Source of the DNA: Nostoc sp. PCC 7524
GTDB taxonomy: Bacteria > Cyanobacteriota > Cyanobacteriia > Cyanobacteriales > Nostocaceae
NCBI RefSeq assembly: GCF_000316645.1
Contig: NC_019684.1
Span: 5,430,001-5,494,000 of the forward strand
Direction of reading: 5' to 3'
Length of the DNA stretch: 64,000 nucleotides
Positions 9,510-18,846 of the stretch are shown here, piece by piece. The notes under the pieces were generated by a model that was not told where the DNA came from, did no database searches, and saw nothing but the letters and a program-made list of their open reading frames with translations. Position 1 is the first letter of the stretch; every line of letters begins with the position of its first letter. The position numbers and the translations under genes are program-made.

Positions 9510-10700
9510 CTAATTGACTGACTTGGCAATTACCCCCAACTGCAATCCAGGCGGATAACTACCTTCTGACTTAATGCGCTGAATTTCTGCATCAGTCATC
9601 CGCAAACCTAACTTTTGCGCTAAAGCTTTAACAATATCTCCTCTGTCAATGACTCCGGCTACAGCACCAGCAGGTGTCAGGACAGTCAGGCGCGGTAAGT
9701 TCTCATTTTCTAACTTGTTGATGACTTCCGCTATGGAAGTTGATTCTGTAACTGTGGGTATCTCTGTCAGAGGATGCACAATACTGTGGAGAGTTTGGGT
9801 TTCCCATTCACTTCTCTCTACTGAGCGTAAATCCTCAATGGCAACCATACCGCGATAACGTCCATCGGAAGCAGCAAAATAAACTGGTGTTGTTGTCTCT
9901 AATAGATAAGCATCGGCAAAGGAACGTAAAGTCTGGTTGGCATCGATGACGCGAAAATCACGAGTCATTGTATCGGCGGCTGTCACTTTCAGTAAGGTTT
10001 CTTGTAATGTGGTCATGCGATCATAGGTGTTGGCGTTACGAATAGCAAACCAACCTAACAACGCAATCCATAAACCAGTGACTAACTCTCTGGTAAAGTA
10101 ATCTACCGCAAATCCTAAAGCGATCGCACTATAACCTAAAATCTGTCCAGCCCTAGCTGCCCAATGTACAGCCTGAAAGCGATTCCCGGTGATTTGCCAC
10201 AGTGCAGCTTTTAAAACTTGTCCACCATCTAAAGGTAAACCCGGAATCAAGTTAAATAGGGCAACAACTAAGTTAATTCTCGCCAAATCGCCCACCATCA
10301 TACTAATTGGGCTACTATCAGGGACAAAACTCCCACTTAAGCGGAGTAGTAAAAATAACCCAATACTCACCAACGGCCCAGCAATGGCTACTTGAAAGGC
10401 TTTACCGGGAGTTTTCGATTCTTCTTCAATGGCGGCGATACCACCAAACAAAAATAGGGTGATGGAATTAACTTTAATTCCTTGCGATCGCGCTGCTAAA
10501 CTATGTCCTAATTCATGTAATAATACCGAACCAAACAGCAGCAGTGCCATGACTATCCCCGCACTCCAAGCTGTCATACTTCCCCATTCTTGGTAAGCTA
10601 CACCAAAATTGAGAGTTGCTAACCCCAGAATTACAAACCATAGAGGGTCTAAAAATAGTGGAATGCCGAATAAAGACCCGATTTTCCAATTTGTTTGCAT
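9510..10700 (-). CDS. Site-2 protease family (M50) with CBS domain pair
   Basis: Intramembrane zinc metalloprotease of the SpoIVFB-like class, 396 residues. HELGH (residues 62-66) supplies the zinc histidines and the catalytic Glu, and NLIPGLPLDGG (150-160) supplies the third ligand, Asp158. About six hydrophobic segments occupy residues 10-220. Residues about 235-385 form a tandem CBS module, which in this class senses nucleotides and may gate the protease. Substrates in cyanobacteria are mostly unknown; anti-sigma or precursor cleavage is a family-level guess. It is convergent with argS and ends 253 bases from it. Confidence 0.9.
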   Translation of the reverse strand: MQTNWKIGSLFGIPLFLDPLWFVILGLATLNFGVAYQEWGSMTAWSAGIVMALLLFGSVLLHELGHSLAARSQGIKVNSITLFLFGGIAAIEEESKTPGKAFQVAIAGPLVSIGLFLLLRLSGSFVPDSSPISMMVGDLARINLVVALFNLIPGLPLDGGQVLKAALWQITGNRFQAVHWAARAGQILGYSAIALGFAVDYFTRELVTGLWIALLGWFAIRNANTYDRMTTLQETLLKVTAADTMTRDFRVIDANQTLRSFADAYLLETTTPVYFAASDGRYRGMVAIEDLRSVERSEWETQTLHSIVHPLTEIPTVTESTSIAEVINKLENENLPRLTVLTPAGAVAGVIDRGDIVKALAQKLGLRMTDAEIQRIKSEGSYPPGLQLGVIAKSVN

Positions 10701-10920
10701 TACAACGCCCTGAAACTAAAGATTTTCAGCAGACATACCACACAGGTATGTGTGTTTTACATCCAAATTTTTTATTGTATTGGCATATAAAAGCGCGGTG
10801 GCTGTTTGATATGCCCTAGATTCTAGAATAGACAATCAAACTGGCTTAGGCGGCTAAAAAATAGAAAAGTATAAGTTTCGCGTATAGAGCATTAAACGTG
10901 GCTTGGGTCAAGCCTAGCAC

Positions 10921-10948
10921 AACCCAACAAGGATCATGGTGTTGGGTT
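10921..10948 (-). terminator. Hairpin downstream of the RNase III gene
   Basis: AACCCAACA (10921-10929) and TGTTGGGTT (10940-10948) form a 9-bp stem 33 bases past the RNase III stop. On the minus strand no real T-run follows, so termination is only possible, not certain. The rest of the 281-base gap up to 10700 holds no gene. Confidence 0.35.
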
Positions 10949-10981
10949 TATTCCGTCAGTGCTACTAAAACTAACTTACAT

Positions 10982-11686
10982 TTAGGATTTCAACACCATA
11001 ACCAGTAGCTTGTGAGCAGCATTTCTTTTAGCTTCTCTTCTTGAACCTCCAGTTCCATCGGCTGTTAAATACTTCCCTCTAAATATACAATTAGCTCTTA
11101 TGGTAAATATTGGAGCATTATCAGGTCCTTTTTTTTCAATATCAATATATTGAGGTGGAGAGATACCATATTTAGCTAATAATTCTTGTAATGTAGAGAT
11201 GGGATTTTCCACACCAATAATATTTTGTTCTTTTATATTGTTATATTTTTCTTGACTATCGGGAGCATGGATTTTATTTAGTTCAAATAGCTTTATAATT
11301 ATTTCTCTGCTTTTGTCTAATCCTTGGTCTAAATAAATTGCTCCTATAATTGCTTCTAAAACATCAGCAATTACTCTATCAGTAATTTGTAGCCGATTAC
11401 TTGTATTAGGAATAATCACTAAGGAAGCTAAATTTATTTTTCTAGCTATGAGAGACAAATTTTTATCTTCTACAAGTTTAGCTCTAACTTCAGTAAACCA
11501 TCCTGGTTTGTCTACAGCATAATTTATAACTAAATATTCAGACACAATAAAACTTAGTATCGAATCACCGAAAAATTCTAAAACTTCATATTGTCTAGTA
11601 GTAATTGCTTTTCTGTATTTATGTAAATCTTTTGGAACAAAATCAAAATTACTTTTAATCCAAAGACTTAAATTTTTGTCATCCAT
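10982..11686 (-). CDS. Ribonuclease III family protein
   Basis: Double-strand-specific endoribonuclease, 234 residues. The catalytic domain has a divergent signature YEVLEFFGDSILSF (canonical ERLEFLGDAVL) but keeps the acidic quartet Glu37, Asp41, Asp108 and Glu111 (DVLEAIIGAIYLDQG). A C-terminal double-stranded RNA-binding domain (about 165-234) ends in SRREAKRNAAHKLL. Both parts look intact, so activity is expected. Nostocales often carry more than one RNase III, and this diverged, AT-rich copy is probably a paralogue rather than the main rnc; I therefore give no symbol. Likely roles are rRNA or mRNA processing. Confidence 0.88.
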   Translation of the reverse strand: MDDKNLSLWIKSNFDFVPKDLHKYRKAITTRQYEVLEFFGDSILSFIVSEYLVINYAVDKPGWFTEVRAKLVEDKNLSLIARKINLASLVIIPNTSNRLQITDRVIADVLEAIIGAIYLDQGLDKSREIIIKLFELNKIHAPDSQEKYNNIKEQNIIGVENPISTLQELLAKYGISPPQYIDIEKKGPDNAPIFTIRANCIFRGKYLTADGTGGSRREAKRNAAHKLLVMVLKS

Positions 11687-11716
11687 ATTGTTATCATTAG
11701 TTATTTAAGAAATTAT

Positions 11717-11751
11717 AGTAAGAGTGATCATGAAACATGAACGCTCTTACT
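11717..11751 (-). terminator. Hairpin downstream of chlB
   Basis: AGTAAGAG (11717-11724) pairs with CTCTTACT (11744-11751), extended inward by one wobble and one GC pair. It lies 41 bases after the chlB stop. A weak T-run makes this a moderate call. Confidence 0.4.
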
Positions 11752-11791
11752 TAAATCATAATTTGCTTAAAACTAATGAATAACCGTGAAT

Positions 11792-13318
11792 CTACGCACC
11801 TACAGCTTCCTTGGCAGCGTAAAGTACCTCAGCCGAGATATCTTTGATACCGCGATCGCGTGCGAATTTTTCGGTATTTCGCTTCACTTTACCGCGCACA
11901 AACCCAGGAATTTTATTCAATTCTGCTAAACCATCTTTTGTCCAATTCAAATCAGATTCCGCAGAAATTCCTTTAGTAATAACTTCCTTGGTATCGTGTC
12001 CACCAAATATTTCTAATAGATGATCTTCCATTCCTAAAGTGAAGGAATTATAAATTAAATCTGTAATTTGATTTGTCCCTTCATAACCCAAGAATGGTTT
12101 ATAACCAATGGGGAAGTTCTGCACATGAATAGGTGCAGCAATCACACCGCAGGGAATATCCAAACGTTTACCAACATGGCGTTCCATCTGTGTACCGAAG
12201 ATGGCGGAGGGTTCAACACGGGCGATCGCATCCCCAATTGCGCCATGATCTTCTGTAATCAAAATTTCATCACAATATTCGCTGACTTGCTCACGAAACC
12301 AATCAGCATCATATTTACAGTATGTTCCCGCCCATACAACATGAATCCCCATTTCCCGTGACAAAATCTTGGTGATGGCGGCAGCGTGGGTGCTGTCACC
12401 AAATACCACAGCTTTTTTCCCAGTCAAGTTTTGACAGTCAATGGAACGGGAAAACCAAGCAGCTTGAGATACATACAGGGTTTGCTCGTTGATGTATTCT
12501 TCGTAATCAACGTTTGCACCTTGCTCATTAATTATCTGCTGAATTTTACGGATACATCTAGCAGTTTCTACAACACCCATCGGAGTGATATCTACGTAAG
12601 GTGTACCAAATTCTGCTTGTAGATAATTAGCCGCCATTAAGCCGAGTTCCCGATAAGGTACAAGGTTAAACCAAGCTCTAGGTAAGTTTTTCAATTCATG
12701 AACTGACGCACCTTCAGGAATCACGGCGTTTACCTCGATTCCTAAATCAGCCATCAGCCTTTTGAGTTCTGTACAGTCGTGGTTGTTGTGGAAACCGAGG
12801 GTAGAAATCCCGATGATGTTAACTGAGGGGTTTTCGGTTTTGCTGGTGGGGAGTTCGCCTTTTCTACGGGCTTTCTCAATGTAGAATTGCACGATTTGGT
12901 ACAGAGTGCGATCGCCTGCTTGCAGTTCGTTGACGCGGTAGTGGTTCACATCTGCTAGCATCACGTCACATTTGGCTTCTATTTGCGCCCGTTCAACAAA
13001 GTTGTGCAGGTCTTCTTGCAAAATACTAGAGGTACAGGTGGGAGTTAACACAATTAAATCTGGGTGTTCCTCTGCATCTTTACGGGTGATGTTATCAACT
13101 ACCTTTTCTTGAGAGCCACGCGCCAACACGTTGCGGTCAACTACACTGGCTGTCACTGGGGTAAAGTCCCTCTCCCGCGATAGCATGGAGCGCATGACGT
13201 TAAAGTAATCATCGCCCAAAGGCGCGTGCATAATAGCATGAACGTTTTTAAAGGAGCTAGCGATTCGCAGAGTACCAATATGAGCCGGGCCTGCATACAT
13301 CCAGTAAGCCAATTTCAT
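11792..13318 (-). CDS. chlB: Light-independent protochlorophyllide reductase subunit B
   Basis: ChlB joins ChlN in the catalytic component of the dark-operative protochlorophyllide reductase, a nitrogenase-like enzyme fed electrons by ChlL. The 508-residue product has Asp36 (context APLGDDYF), the unusual aspartate ligand of the NB 4Fe-4S cluster, and Cys95 in [10 protein letters not shown]. The C-terminal domain (about 455-508, with [12 protein letters not shown]) is the usual ChlB extension. chlL and chlN are not in the window, so the genes are split, as in several cyanobacteria. Confidence 0.98.
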   Translation of the reverse strand: MKLAYWMYAGPAHIGTLRIASSFKNVHAIMHAPLGDDYFNVMRSMLSRERDFTPVTASVVDRNVLARGSQEKVVDNITRKDAEEHPDLIVLTPTCTSSILQEDLHNFVERAQIEAKCDVMLADVNHYRVNELQAGDRTLYQIVQFYIEKARRKGELPTSKTENPSVNIIGISTLGFHNNHDCTELKRLMADLGIEVNAVIPEGASVHELKNLPRAWFNLVPYRELGLMAANYLQAEFGTPYVDITPMGVVETARCIRKIQQIINEQGANVDYEEYINEQTLYVSQAAWFSRSIDCQNLTGKKAVVFGDSTHAAAITKILSREMGIHVVWAGTYCKYDADWFREQVSEYCDEILITEDHGAIGDAIARVEPSAIFGTQMERHVGKRLDIPCGVIAAPIHVQNFPIGYKPFLGYEGTNQITDLIYNSFTLGMEDHLLEIFGGHDTKEVITKGISAESDLNWTKDGLAELNKIPGFVRGKVKRNTEKFARDRGIKDISAEVLYAAKEAVGA

Positions 13319-13336
13319 TAATATGTTCTCCTAAAT

Positions 13337-13374
13337 GGGGATTGGGGACTGGGGACTGGGGATGGGGGACTGGG
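13337..13374. repeat. STRR heptamer array (GGGGATT/GGGGACT)
   Basis: About five imperfect heptamer copies lie 18 bases upstream of the chlB start, that is in its leader or promoter region. The remainder of the 366-base gap to 13684 is AT-rich with no gene seen. Confidence 0.8.
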
Positions 13375-13684
13375 TAAAAAAAGTAAGCAGAAATCCTTTT
13401 GCCTTTTACCTTTTGCCTTTTTCGGATTGTCCCAAAACTATCAGCTTTGATGAAGTGGGGTGTTTGGAGGTTTTTTGATGTGGCGATCGCTCAAAACTAC
13501 TTCCTGATTATGATTCAGGTGGCACTTAAAACAACTTCATGCTTTTGAAATTACATGAATCTTAAAGTTCAGCAAATTTTGTTATCAATCTTGATTCATT
13601 TTGAATTGATTGATAGTACACAATATTACGCTGGGATAAAATTTATGGGAACATAATTTCTGTATAATTAGCCTTTTTGTTTTC

Positions 13685-14166
13685 ATGGCAACAAAATACT
13701 CTGAATTGCAAGCTCAAGCTCAGAGAATCCTAGATGCGATCGCTTTTACTCCCTTTGAAGAATGTCAACGATTAAACCGTGATTTTAACGATATTCCTGC
13801 TCGTCCTGGTATCTATGCAATCAGACACAAAACCGATGGTTTACTATACATTGGGAAAACTAAAAGTCTACGCGGACGTTTCATACCAATTCACAATTCG
13901 CAATTCGCAATTCGCAATTGAGAAATCCTGACTTGACAAGGGGTTCCGGATTTGGATCTGTTTCAAGATTTTCGTGAATTGGTATCAGTGGTGGACACAA
14001 GGCTTTTCTGTGGGCATGGTTGGATAAGTATAGTGATGAAGATGTTCGGATTACCTGGCAGGAAATTTCTTACTGGGAGAACCCTGGGTTACTATTGGAG
14101 TTAGAAGCAATCATTCTGAGAGCGACTGAACCTCCATATAACGTCCAAATTCCCACTCAAAGGTGA
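13685..14166 (+). pseudogene. GIY-YIG nuclease family gene split by a 103-bp insertion
   Basis: Codons 1-66 (13685-13882) encode a GIY-YIG domain start: PGIYAIRHKTDGLLYIGKTK followed by SLRGRF. A palindrome-ended insert then shifts the frame to a stop at 13919-13921. Removing 104 bases (13883-13986) restores an open frame through SGGHKAFLWAWLDKY to TGA 14164-14166, giving a 125-residue protein. This exact repair is strong evidence that the gene was interrupted. The intact protein would resemble small UvrC-like GIY-YIG proteins. Whether the 78-residue truncated product is made is unknown. Confidence 0.8.
13883..13985. mobile_element. MITE-like 103-bp element in the GIY-YIG gene
   Basis: Perfect 12-bp terminal inverted repeats, ATACCAATTCAC (13883-13894) and GTGAATTGGTAT (13974-13985), bound the insert. 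Inside, next to the left end, is a heptamer array of AATTCGC (13896-13919, three copies plus). No transposase. Target duplication is at most 1-2 bases (C or CA). Confidence 0.75.
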
Positions 14167-14170
14167 AGCT

Positions 14171-14401
14171 ATGCAAGCTAAACTTCAGGAACAACTTTCT
14201 GCTGTTGATGCCGAAGTTATTTTAGAGCGTCTACCTGAGCGCATTCGAGATGCTTTAGTTGCTCGTGCGGCTGAAATTGAGTATCCTATTGAAGCAGTGA
14301 TTGAAATGGCGTTCACGTAGTGTCTCTGGAAGAGAATCGCTAGTTTTCTTGACACCGAAGCATTAGGTTTTGCCGATTGTCAGCCAGGACGTGGACTGTG
14401 A
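14171..14401 (+). pseudogene. Small conserved-type gene with an in-frame stop
   Basis: ATG 14171 opens four bases after the GIY-YIG stop and gives MQAKLQEQLSAVDAEVILER and so on, 49 residues to TAG 14318-14320. The same frame continues without further stops through [18 protein letters not shown] to TGA 14399-14401. The conserved-looking tail suggests the TAG arose by mutation or a small rearrangement. It forms a unit with the broken GIY-YIG gene and its end overlaps the convergent STAND gene. Function unknown. A functional 49-residue product is the alternative. Confidence 0.5.
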
Positions 14402-16873
14402 AATTTTAGCCACTTGCTTGGGTGCTTTAATTTCAGTAAATAGCTGAATTGCTCGACTAAAATTTATCTTACATTCATTAGAAGTTGACATCTTTTCATA
14501 GGTTAAAGCTAATTGAAAATAGGCTTCGGCTAGGTCACATTTAGCACCGATTTTTTCTAACAGTTCGATGGCTTCTTGATGGTGAGTTAGGGCTAATTGA
14601 TAATCTTGGTGTTGACGATGAATTTCGGCTAAACTATTCAACGTTTTGGCTTTTACCTGCATATAATGACTGGCTTCGGCAAAAGTCAAAGCTTGCTCAA
14701 ACATTGCTGTAGCCCTGGTAAAATCACCCAGATTAATATATGTTTGACCTAGAATTTGCATGAAATAAGCTAATCTGCCAGTTTTCACAAGTTTTTCGTT
14801 GGTAATATTTTGATAAGCTACATCTGCCAACGCGTGAGAAGAATCATATAAAGCTAAATAGGAATTGACTAAAGCTAAACAAACAGAAGCTTTTTCTGCC
14901 CAGCGATGATGGTCGGTATTTTGTGCTAGGTAAATGACTTGTTGGAATAATTGTGCAGCTTCTTCTAATTCCCACAAATCTATTTTATAAAGACCAATGC
15001 TTAAAAGTGAATCTACTTCTAACATTCTGAGATAGTAGACTTGATGTTTATTTTCTGGTTGAGGAACAAGGGATTTGAGGGCTTGAGTTGCTAAATTAAT
15101 GGTTTTTTCTTGGCAGGCGATCGCCTGACTTATTTTCCCAGTAATCCAATATAAATCACCCAAAATATTGTATAATTCAATAATACTTTGGTCAGGCTCA
15201 ATATTGTTGACTACTTGATTAATCGCCATCAAAATTGGCTGAATCAAACCCATCCGATACAGCGTACTACCGAGAGGTAAAAACTGTTGCCATTGATTAT
15301 TTCGACTTTTGAGAATAACTTTACCTGCTAACTCAAAGGCGTTAATTTCTATGTAATGATAATATGCTTCTAGAGCTTGCAAAGCATCTTTAAATGTGGC
15401 TATCTGGGTGACGCTATCTGTCCAAAATTCGGCGGCTTTGTGGTTGGTAATTTCCCATTCATCACTAATGCGTAAACGCGCGATCGCCTCAGATCGAATT
15501 ACTGGATGTAGCCAATATTCTCCCTGTTCGCACTCAATTAAAGAACGATTTCTGAGAGAAGCGATGATTTGACGATGTTCAGTTTTTGGGACATCCCAAA
15601 GTAAACAACATAGTCCTGTCGATGGGATTTTGGGTATGTCTTGATAACGGTAACATCCCAAACGACAAAGCAGGCGATAAGCTTGGGGATCGAGATTTTG
15701 CAGGCGATTGATTTGACTTACAGCTAAATTTTTTAAATCCGTTGCTGCTAAAGGATCAGCGTGATTTTCTTGCCAATATAAAGCCAAATTACCGCCAAAA
15801 TCCTCTTGAATTGCACCGCAGAGAATGCCCATTGCTTTGGCATTACCGCCATAGGTACGATGTATTTGTTGCAAGGTGGGTGAGTCGATAGTTAACCCAC
15901 GATGACTAAAAAACGTCAGCCATGCGCTTTCATCTAAACTCGGCAGCCGATAGTGATGTATATTTAACCCAGATTCACACAAGCGATCGCGGCTAGTAAT
16001 CAAAGTCACAGATTGCACCCGCACATCAGCCAAAACCCGCAACAATTCTACATAACTGCGGTGAGGAGAAATCAACCGTCCTTGCTGATCTAATGCAGGT
16101 TCAAGGTTATCAATTAACACCCCAATGCGTCGATTATGCAGTTGGCGTTTGAGTCGTCCCAATGTCACCCCAAACTCCATCCCCGGTTCTTCCCCAAAGT
16201 CTTGTTTCAACCATTCCTCTACCACCCGTTCCACCGACGTGATATTTTGGGCTTCCTTCGCCATTAATAGTTCTAAAACCAAGTCAAAACCCTGAGTTTG
16301 TAGATATTGCTGGGCGAGAGTCGTTTTTCCTAAACCCCCCTCACCTTGGATGACAATCACTTTTGCGCCCTGATTTACCAAAGCATTGAGGTGAGCGATC
16401 GCGTCTTGTCGTCCAATAAAATTAGTATCTTCTAGTGTTGGAATAGTTTGTAAACTTAACCCCCCTAACCCCCCTTCCCTGCGTTCGCGGAGCGTGTCGA
16501 AGACAGGGAATGGGGGAATTTTACTCCCCTCGCCTTGTAGGAGAGGGGTTGGGGGAGAGGTTAAGCAAAGATTGGATGCTGAGTAATCAATCAGACCTGA
16601 GATAGCAGTAGTTTTTCTCAGAACCCGTTCCAAAGTAGCGCGACAATTACTTTTCGTAATCTTCTGTCGCAAAACCTGAGACAGTAACTTCCATAAATGT
16701 GAGCCAACATCCTTAACGTGTCCTTCTGTACAACCGTAAGCATGGGCGATATCTAAATATTTTCTACCCAACCAAACCTGCTGAAGAATCACTTTTTGCA
16801 AATCGCTCAACCGTTCCCCGGTGTGAGCAGGAATTATGGTTTCTAACCATGCTAATGCTGCTTCAGCGTTCAT
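14363..16873 (-). CDS. STAND-type NTPase with N-terminal HTH and TPR repeats
   Basis: The 836-residue protein has three parts. Residues 1-87 form a helix-turn-helix domain of the kind found in vWA-MoxR-associated and other cyanobacterial STAND proteins. Residues about 150-480 are an NB-ARC-like ATPase with Walker [10 protein letters not shown] (177-185), a Walker B-like VLIDNLEP and a winged-helix part ([15 protein letters not shown]). Residues about 530-830 are TPR units. STAND proteins are signal-dependent switches; in cyanobacteria they act as regulators or in conflict systems. Which applies here is unknown. The linker 104-140 is encoded by a dispersed repeat. The gene faces the two decayed genes and overlaps one. 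Confidence 0.8.
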   Translation of the reverse strand: MNAEAALAWLETIIPAHTGERLSDLQKVILQQVWLGRKYLDIAHAYGCTEGHVKDVGSHLWKLLSQVLRQKITKSNCRATLERVLRKTTAISGLIDYSASNLCLTSPPTPLLQGEGSKIPPFPVFDTLRERREGGLGGLSLQTIPTLEDTNFIGRQDAIAHLNALVNQGAKVIVIQGEGGLGKTTLAQQYLQTQGFDLVLELLMAKEAQNITSVERVVEEWLKQDFGEEPGMEFGVTLGRLKRQLHNRRIGVLIDNLEPALDQQGRLISPHRSYVELLRVLADVRVQSVTLITSRDRLCESGLNIHHYRLPSLDESAWLTFFSHRGLTIDSPTLQQIHRTYGGNAKAMGILCGAIQEDFGGNLALYWQENHADPLAATDLKNLAVSQINRLQNLDPQAYRLLCRLGCYRYQDIPKIPSTGLCCLLWDVPKTEHRQIIASLRNRSLIECEQGEYWLHPVIRSEAIARLRISDEWEITNHKAAEFWTDSVTQIATFKDALQALEAYYHYIEINAFELAGKVILKSRNNQWQQFLPLGSTLYRMGLIQPILMAINQVVNNIEPDQSIIELYNILGDLYWITGKISQAIACQEKTINLATQALKSLVPQPENKHQVYYLRMLEVDSLLSIGLYKIDLWELEEAAQLFQQVIYLAQNTDHHRWAEKASVCLALVNSYLALYDSSHALADVAYQNITNEKLVKTGRLAYFMQILGQTYINLGDFTRATAMFEQALTFAEASHYMQVKAKTLNSLAEIHRQHQDYQLALTHHQEAIELLEKIGAKCDLAEAYFQLALTYEKMSTSNECKINFSRAIQLFTEIKAPKQVAKISQSTSWLTIGKT
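16454..16564. repeat. Dispersed palindromic repeat inside the STAND coding sequence
   Basis: The ends CTTAACC and GGTTAAG are inverted, C-rich and G-rich arms follow, and a second stem TTCCCTG/CAGGGAA lies within. It is translated in frame as [13 protein letters not shown] and GGLGGLSL, peptides that recur in cyanobacterial proteins as repeat-encoded insertions. It lies between the HTH and ATPase domains. Confidence 0.7.
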
Positions 16874-17075
16874 TCCGTGACAAGGCTAGTGAGAGTTGAC
16901 AACCATAGATTAATCTACAGTCTCCTTACCCCAACTTTCGGATCAGATTCTATGAATCCGACTTTTTACCCGACTTTTACAACTACATCATAATAAAACT
17001 GCCGACTTCAGCCGACTGACAAACGCTGGTGCGATCGCTTAGGCTATTGGGCGTAGAGATAAAAGTATAAAAAAC

Positions 17076-18005
17076 ATGGTGAATACTACCAGCCCACTTA
17101 CAGAAGATTTAGCAGGTCAAACCCATACCAGTCCTAACTACTGGCAAACACAACATCGTTTACGCTCCCTAATTGATCACTACGTATCCAGCGAAAAATT
17201 ACACGAACGCCTACAAGATTTACCTACACAATTTACCAACCCCCAACCCCGTCCCTGGAAACCCATTGATTGGCAAACCATCAACCGCAATCAAATTATT
17301 GGTATAGAACCAGAAATATTTTTATCCGTCTTGATAGGTGCAATGGATACAGAAGCACCCATTCGCGGTTACACCCAAACCAGCCGCCAATATTTAGAAA
17401 AACTACATCCCCAGATGGCGCGCTTCGTCGGTGGAACAGTCAACGAAGATGGCGAACTCCAAGAAATCGGCCTATGGGAAAAAGAAGAACGCCAACACAC
17501 ACCCGCCCTAATGAAGATTTACACCCAACTCACCGGCGAAAAAATCACCCCCAAACACCGCACAGTTAGAGGCTACCTCCCCACAGACAACCCCCACGAA
17601 GACCTATATCGCCACGGCTTACACCGAGTAGCCACAGAATACGGTGCAACCTGCCTTTACCTATGGCTAATGGCACACACCACCGGCACACTTCAACACG
17701 TACTAGAAGAAATCACCAAAGACGAAATCAACCACATGACCAAATTTTGGGGTTTTGGAGTCTGGCTATTCCCCGACACCGGACTCATCCGCATCACCAA
17801 AACCCTCATCAAAACCCGCTCCCAAACCTATCAACGCAACAACCTCATCCGCACCCTGCGCCGCATGATGAACACCCTCAACTGGAACACCTGGACACCC
17901 ACCAACAAAACCACCCTAATATTCACCTTCACCCACACCATGCACCACCTCTGGAAATGGCACAACACCCTTACCCCCCAATACCTACAAAACCTCCTCA
18001 AATAA
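17076..18005 (+). CDS. Ferritin-like di-iron protein, acyl-ACP desaturase-like
   Basis: The 309-residue protein shows the ligand set of a carboxylate-bridged di-iron four-helix bundle: Glu93 (DTEAPIRGY), Glu138 and His141 (EERQH), Glu188 (VATEYGA), Glu217 and His220 (DEINH). Spacing and the WEKEERQH context recall type-2 acyl-ACP desaturases, but overall identity seems low, so an oxygenase or rubrerythrin-like role is equally possible. No signal peptide or membrane segment. The C-terminal third is unusual, rich in Thr, Asn, Trp and His, and coded by strongly C- and A-biased sequence. It lies 82 bases before uppS on the same strand, a possible operon. Confidence 0.7.
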   Translation: MVNTTSPLTEDLAGQTHTSPNYWQTQHRLRSLIDHYVSSEKLHERLQDLPTQFTNPQPRPWKPIDWQTINRNQIIGIEPEIFLSVLIGAMDTEAPIRGYTQTSRQYLEKLHPQMARFVGGTVNEDGELQEIGLWEKEERQHTPALMKIYTQLTGEKITPKHRTVRGYLPTDNPHEDLYRHGLHRVATEYGATCLYLWLMAHTTGTLQHVLEEITKDEINHMTKFWGFGVWLFPDTGLIRITKTLIKTRSQTYQRNNLIRTLRRMMNTLNWNTWTPTNKTTLIFTFTHTMHHLWKWHNTLTPQYLQNLLK

Positions 18006-18087
18006 CCTTCCGCGCCTTTGCGCCTACTCTCCGAGAACGCCTTACGGCGAATGCGCGAAACATTCATACAATTTATTCATCAACACC

Positions 18088-18831
18088 ATGACCTTACCCC
18101 CAGACCTAGACCCCCAAAAAATCCCCCAACACATAGCCATGATCATGGACGGTAACGGCAGATGGGCAACCAGCCGAGGACTACCCCGCATAGCCGGACA
18201 CCGCCAAGGCGCAAAAACCCTCAAACAACTCCTACGCTGCTGCAAAGATTGGGGAATCAAAGCCCTCACCGCCTACGCCTTCTCCACCGAAAACTGGCAA
18301 CGTCCCATAGAAGAAGTAGACTTCCTCATGCACTTATTCGAGCGATTACTGCGCCGCGAATTAGCACAAATGCACCAAGAAGGAGTGAGAATTTCCTTCA
18401 TTGGCGACTTATCAGCCTTACCCCCATCTCTGCAAACCGAAATAGAACATTCAATGACAGAGACAGTAAATAATCAAGCAATTCACTTTACTATTGCCGT
18501 CAACTACGGTAGCCGCAGCGAAATTACAAGAGCCTGTCGTCAAGTAGCAGAACTCGTAGCACAAGGCCAAATCAGTGCAGGCGAAGTCAATGAAAACATA
18601 GTAGAACAACACCTCTACACAGCAGATACCCCAGCCCCAGATTTGCTGATTCGGACTAGCGGGGAGATGCGGTTGAGTAATTTTCTGCTGTGGCAAATGG
18701 CGTATACAGAGATGTATTTCACTGAGATTTTTTGGCCTGATTTTGACACAGAAGCATTGCATCAGGCCTTACTAAGTTATCAAAAACGCGATCGCCGTTT
18801 CGGTCAAGTGAAAACTTTACTCTCAGCTTAG
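18088..18831 (+). CDS. uppS: Isoprenyl transferase (undecaprenyl diphosphate synthase)
   Basis: Cis-prenyltransferase that extends farnesyl diphosphate with isopentenyl diphosphate to make the C55 carrier for cell-wall glycans. The 247 residues begin near the catalytic motif [12 protein letters not shown] with Asp21, followed by [15 protein letters not shown] and the C-terminal substrate signature [19 protein letters not shown]. Length is normal. The first third shares the C/A-rich codon bias of the preceding gene. Convergent with the amine oxidase gene, with 15 bases between the stops. Confidence 0.95.
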   Translation: MTLPPDLDPQKIPQHIAMIMDGNGRWATSRGLPRIAGHRQGAKTLKQLLRCCKDWGIKALTAYAFSTENWQRPIEEVDFLMHLFERLLRRELAQMHQEGVRISFIGDLSALPPSLQTEIEHSMTETVNNQAIHFTIAVNYGSRSEITRACRQVAELVAQGQISAGEVNENIVEQHLYTADTPAPDLLIRTSGEMRLSNFLLWQMAYTEMYFTEIFWPDFDTEALHQALLSYQKRDRRFGQVKTLLSA

Positions 18832-18846
18832 AGTTTTATTTGACTG

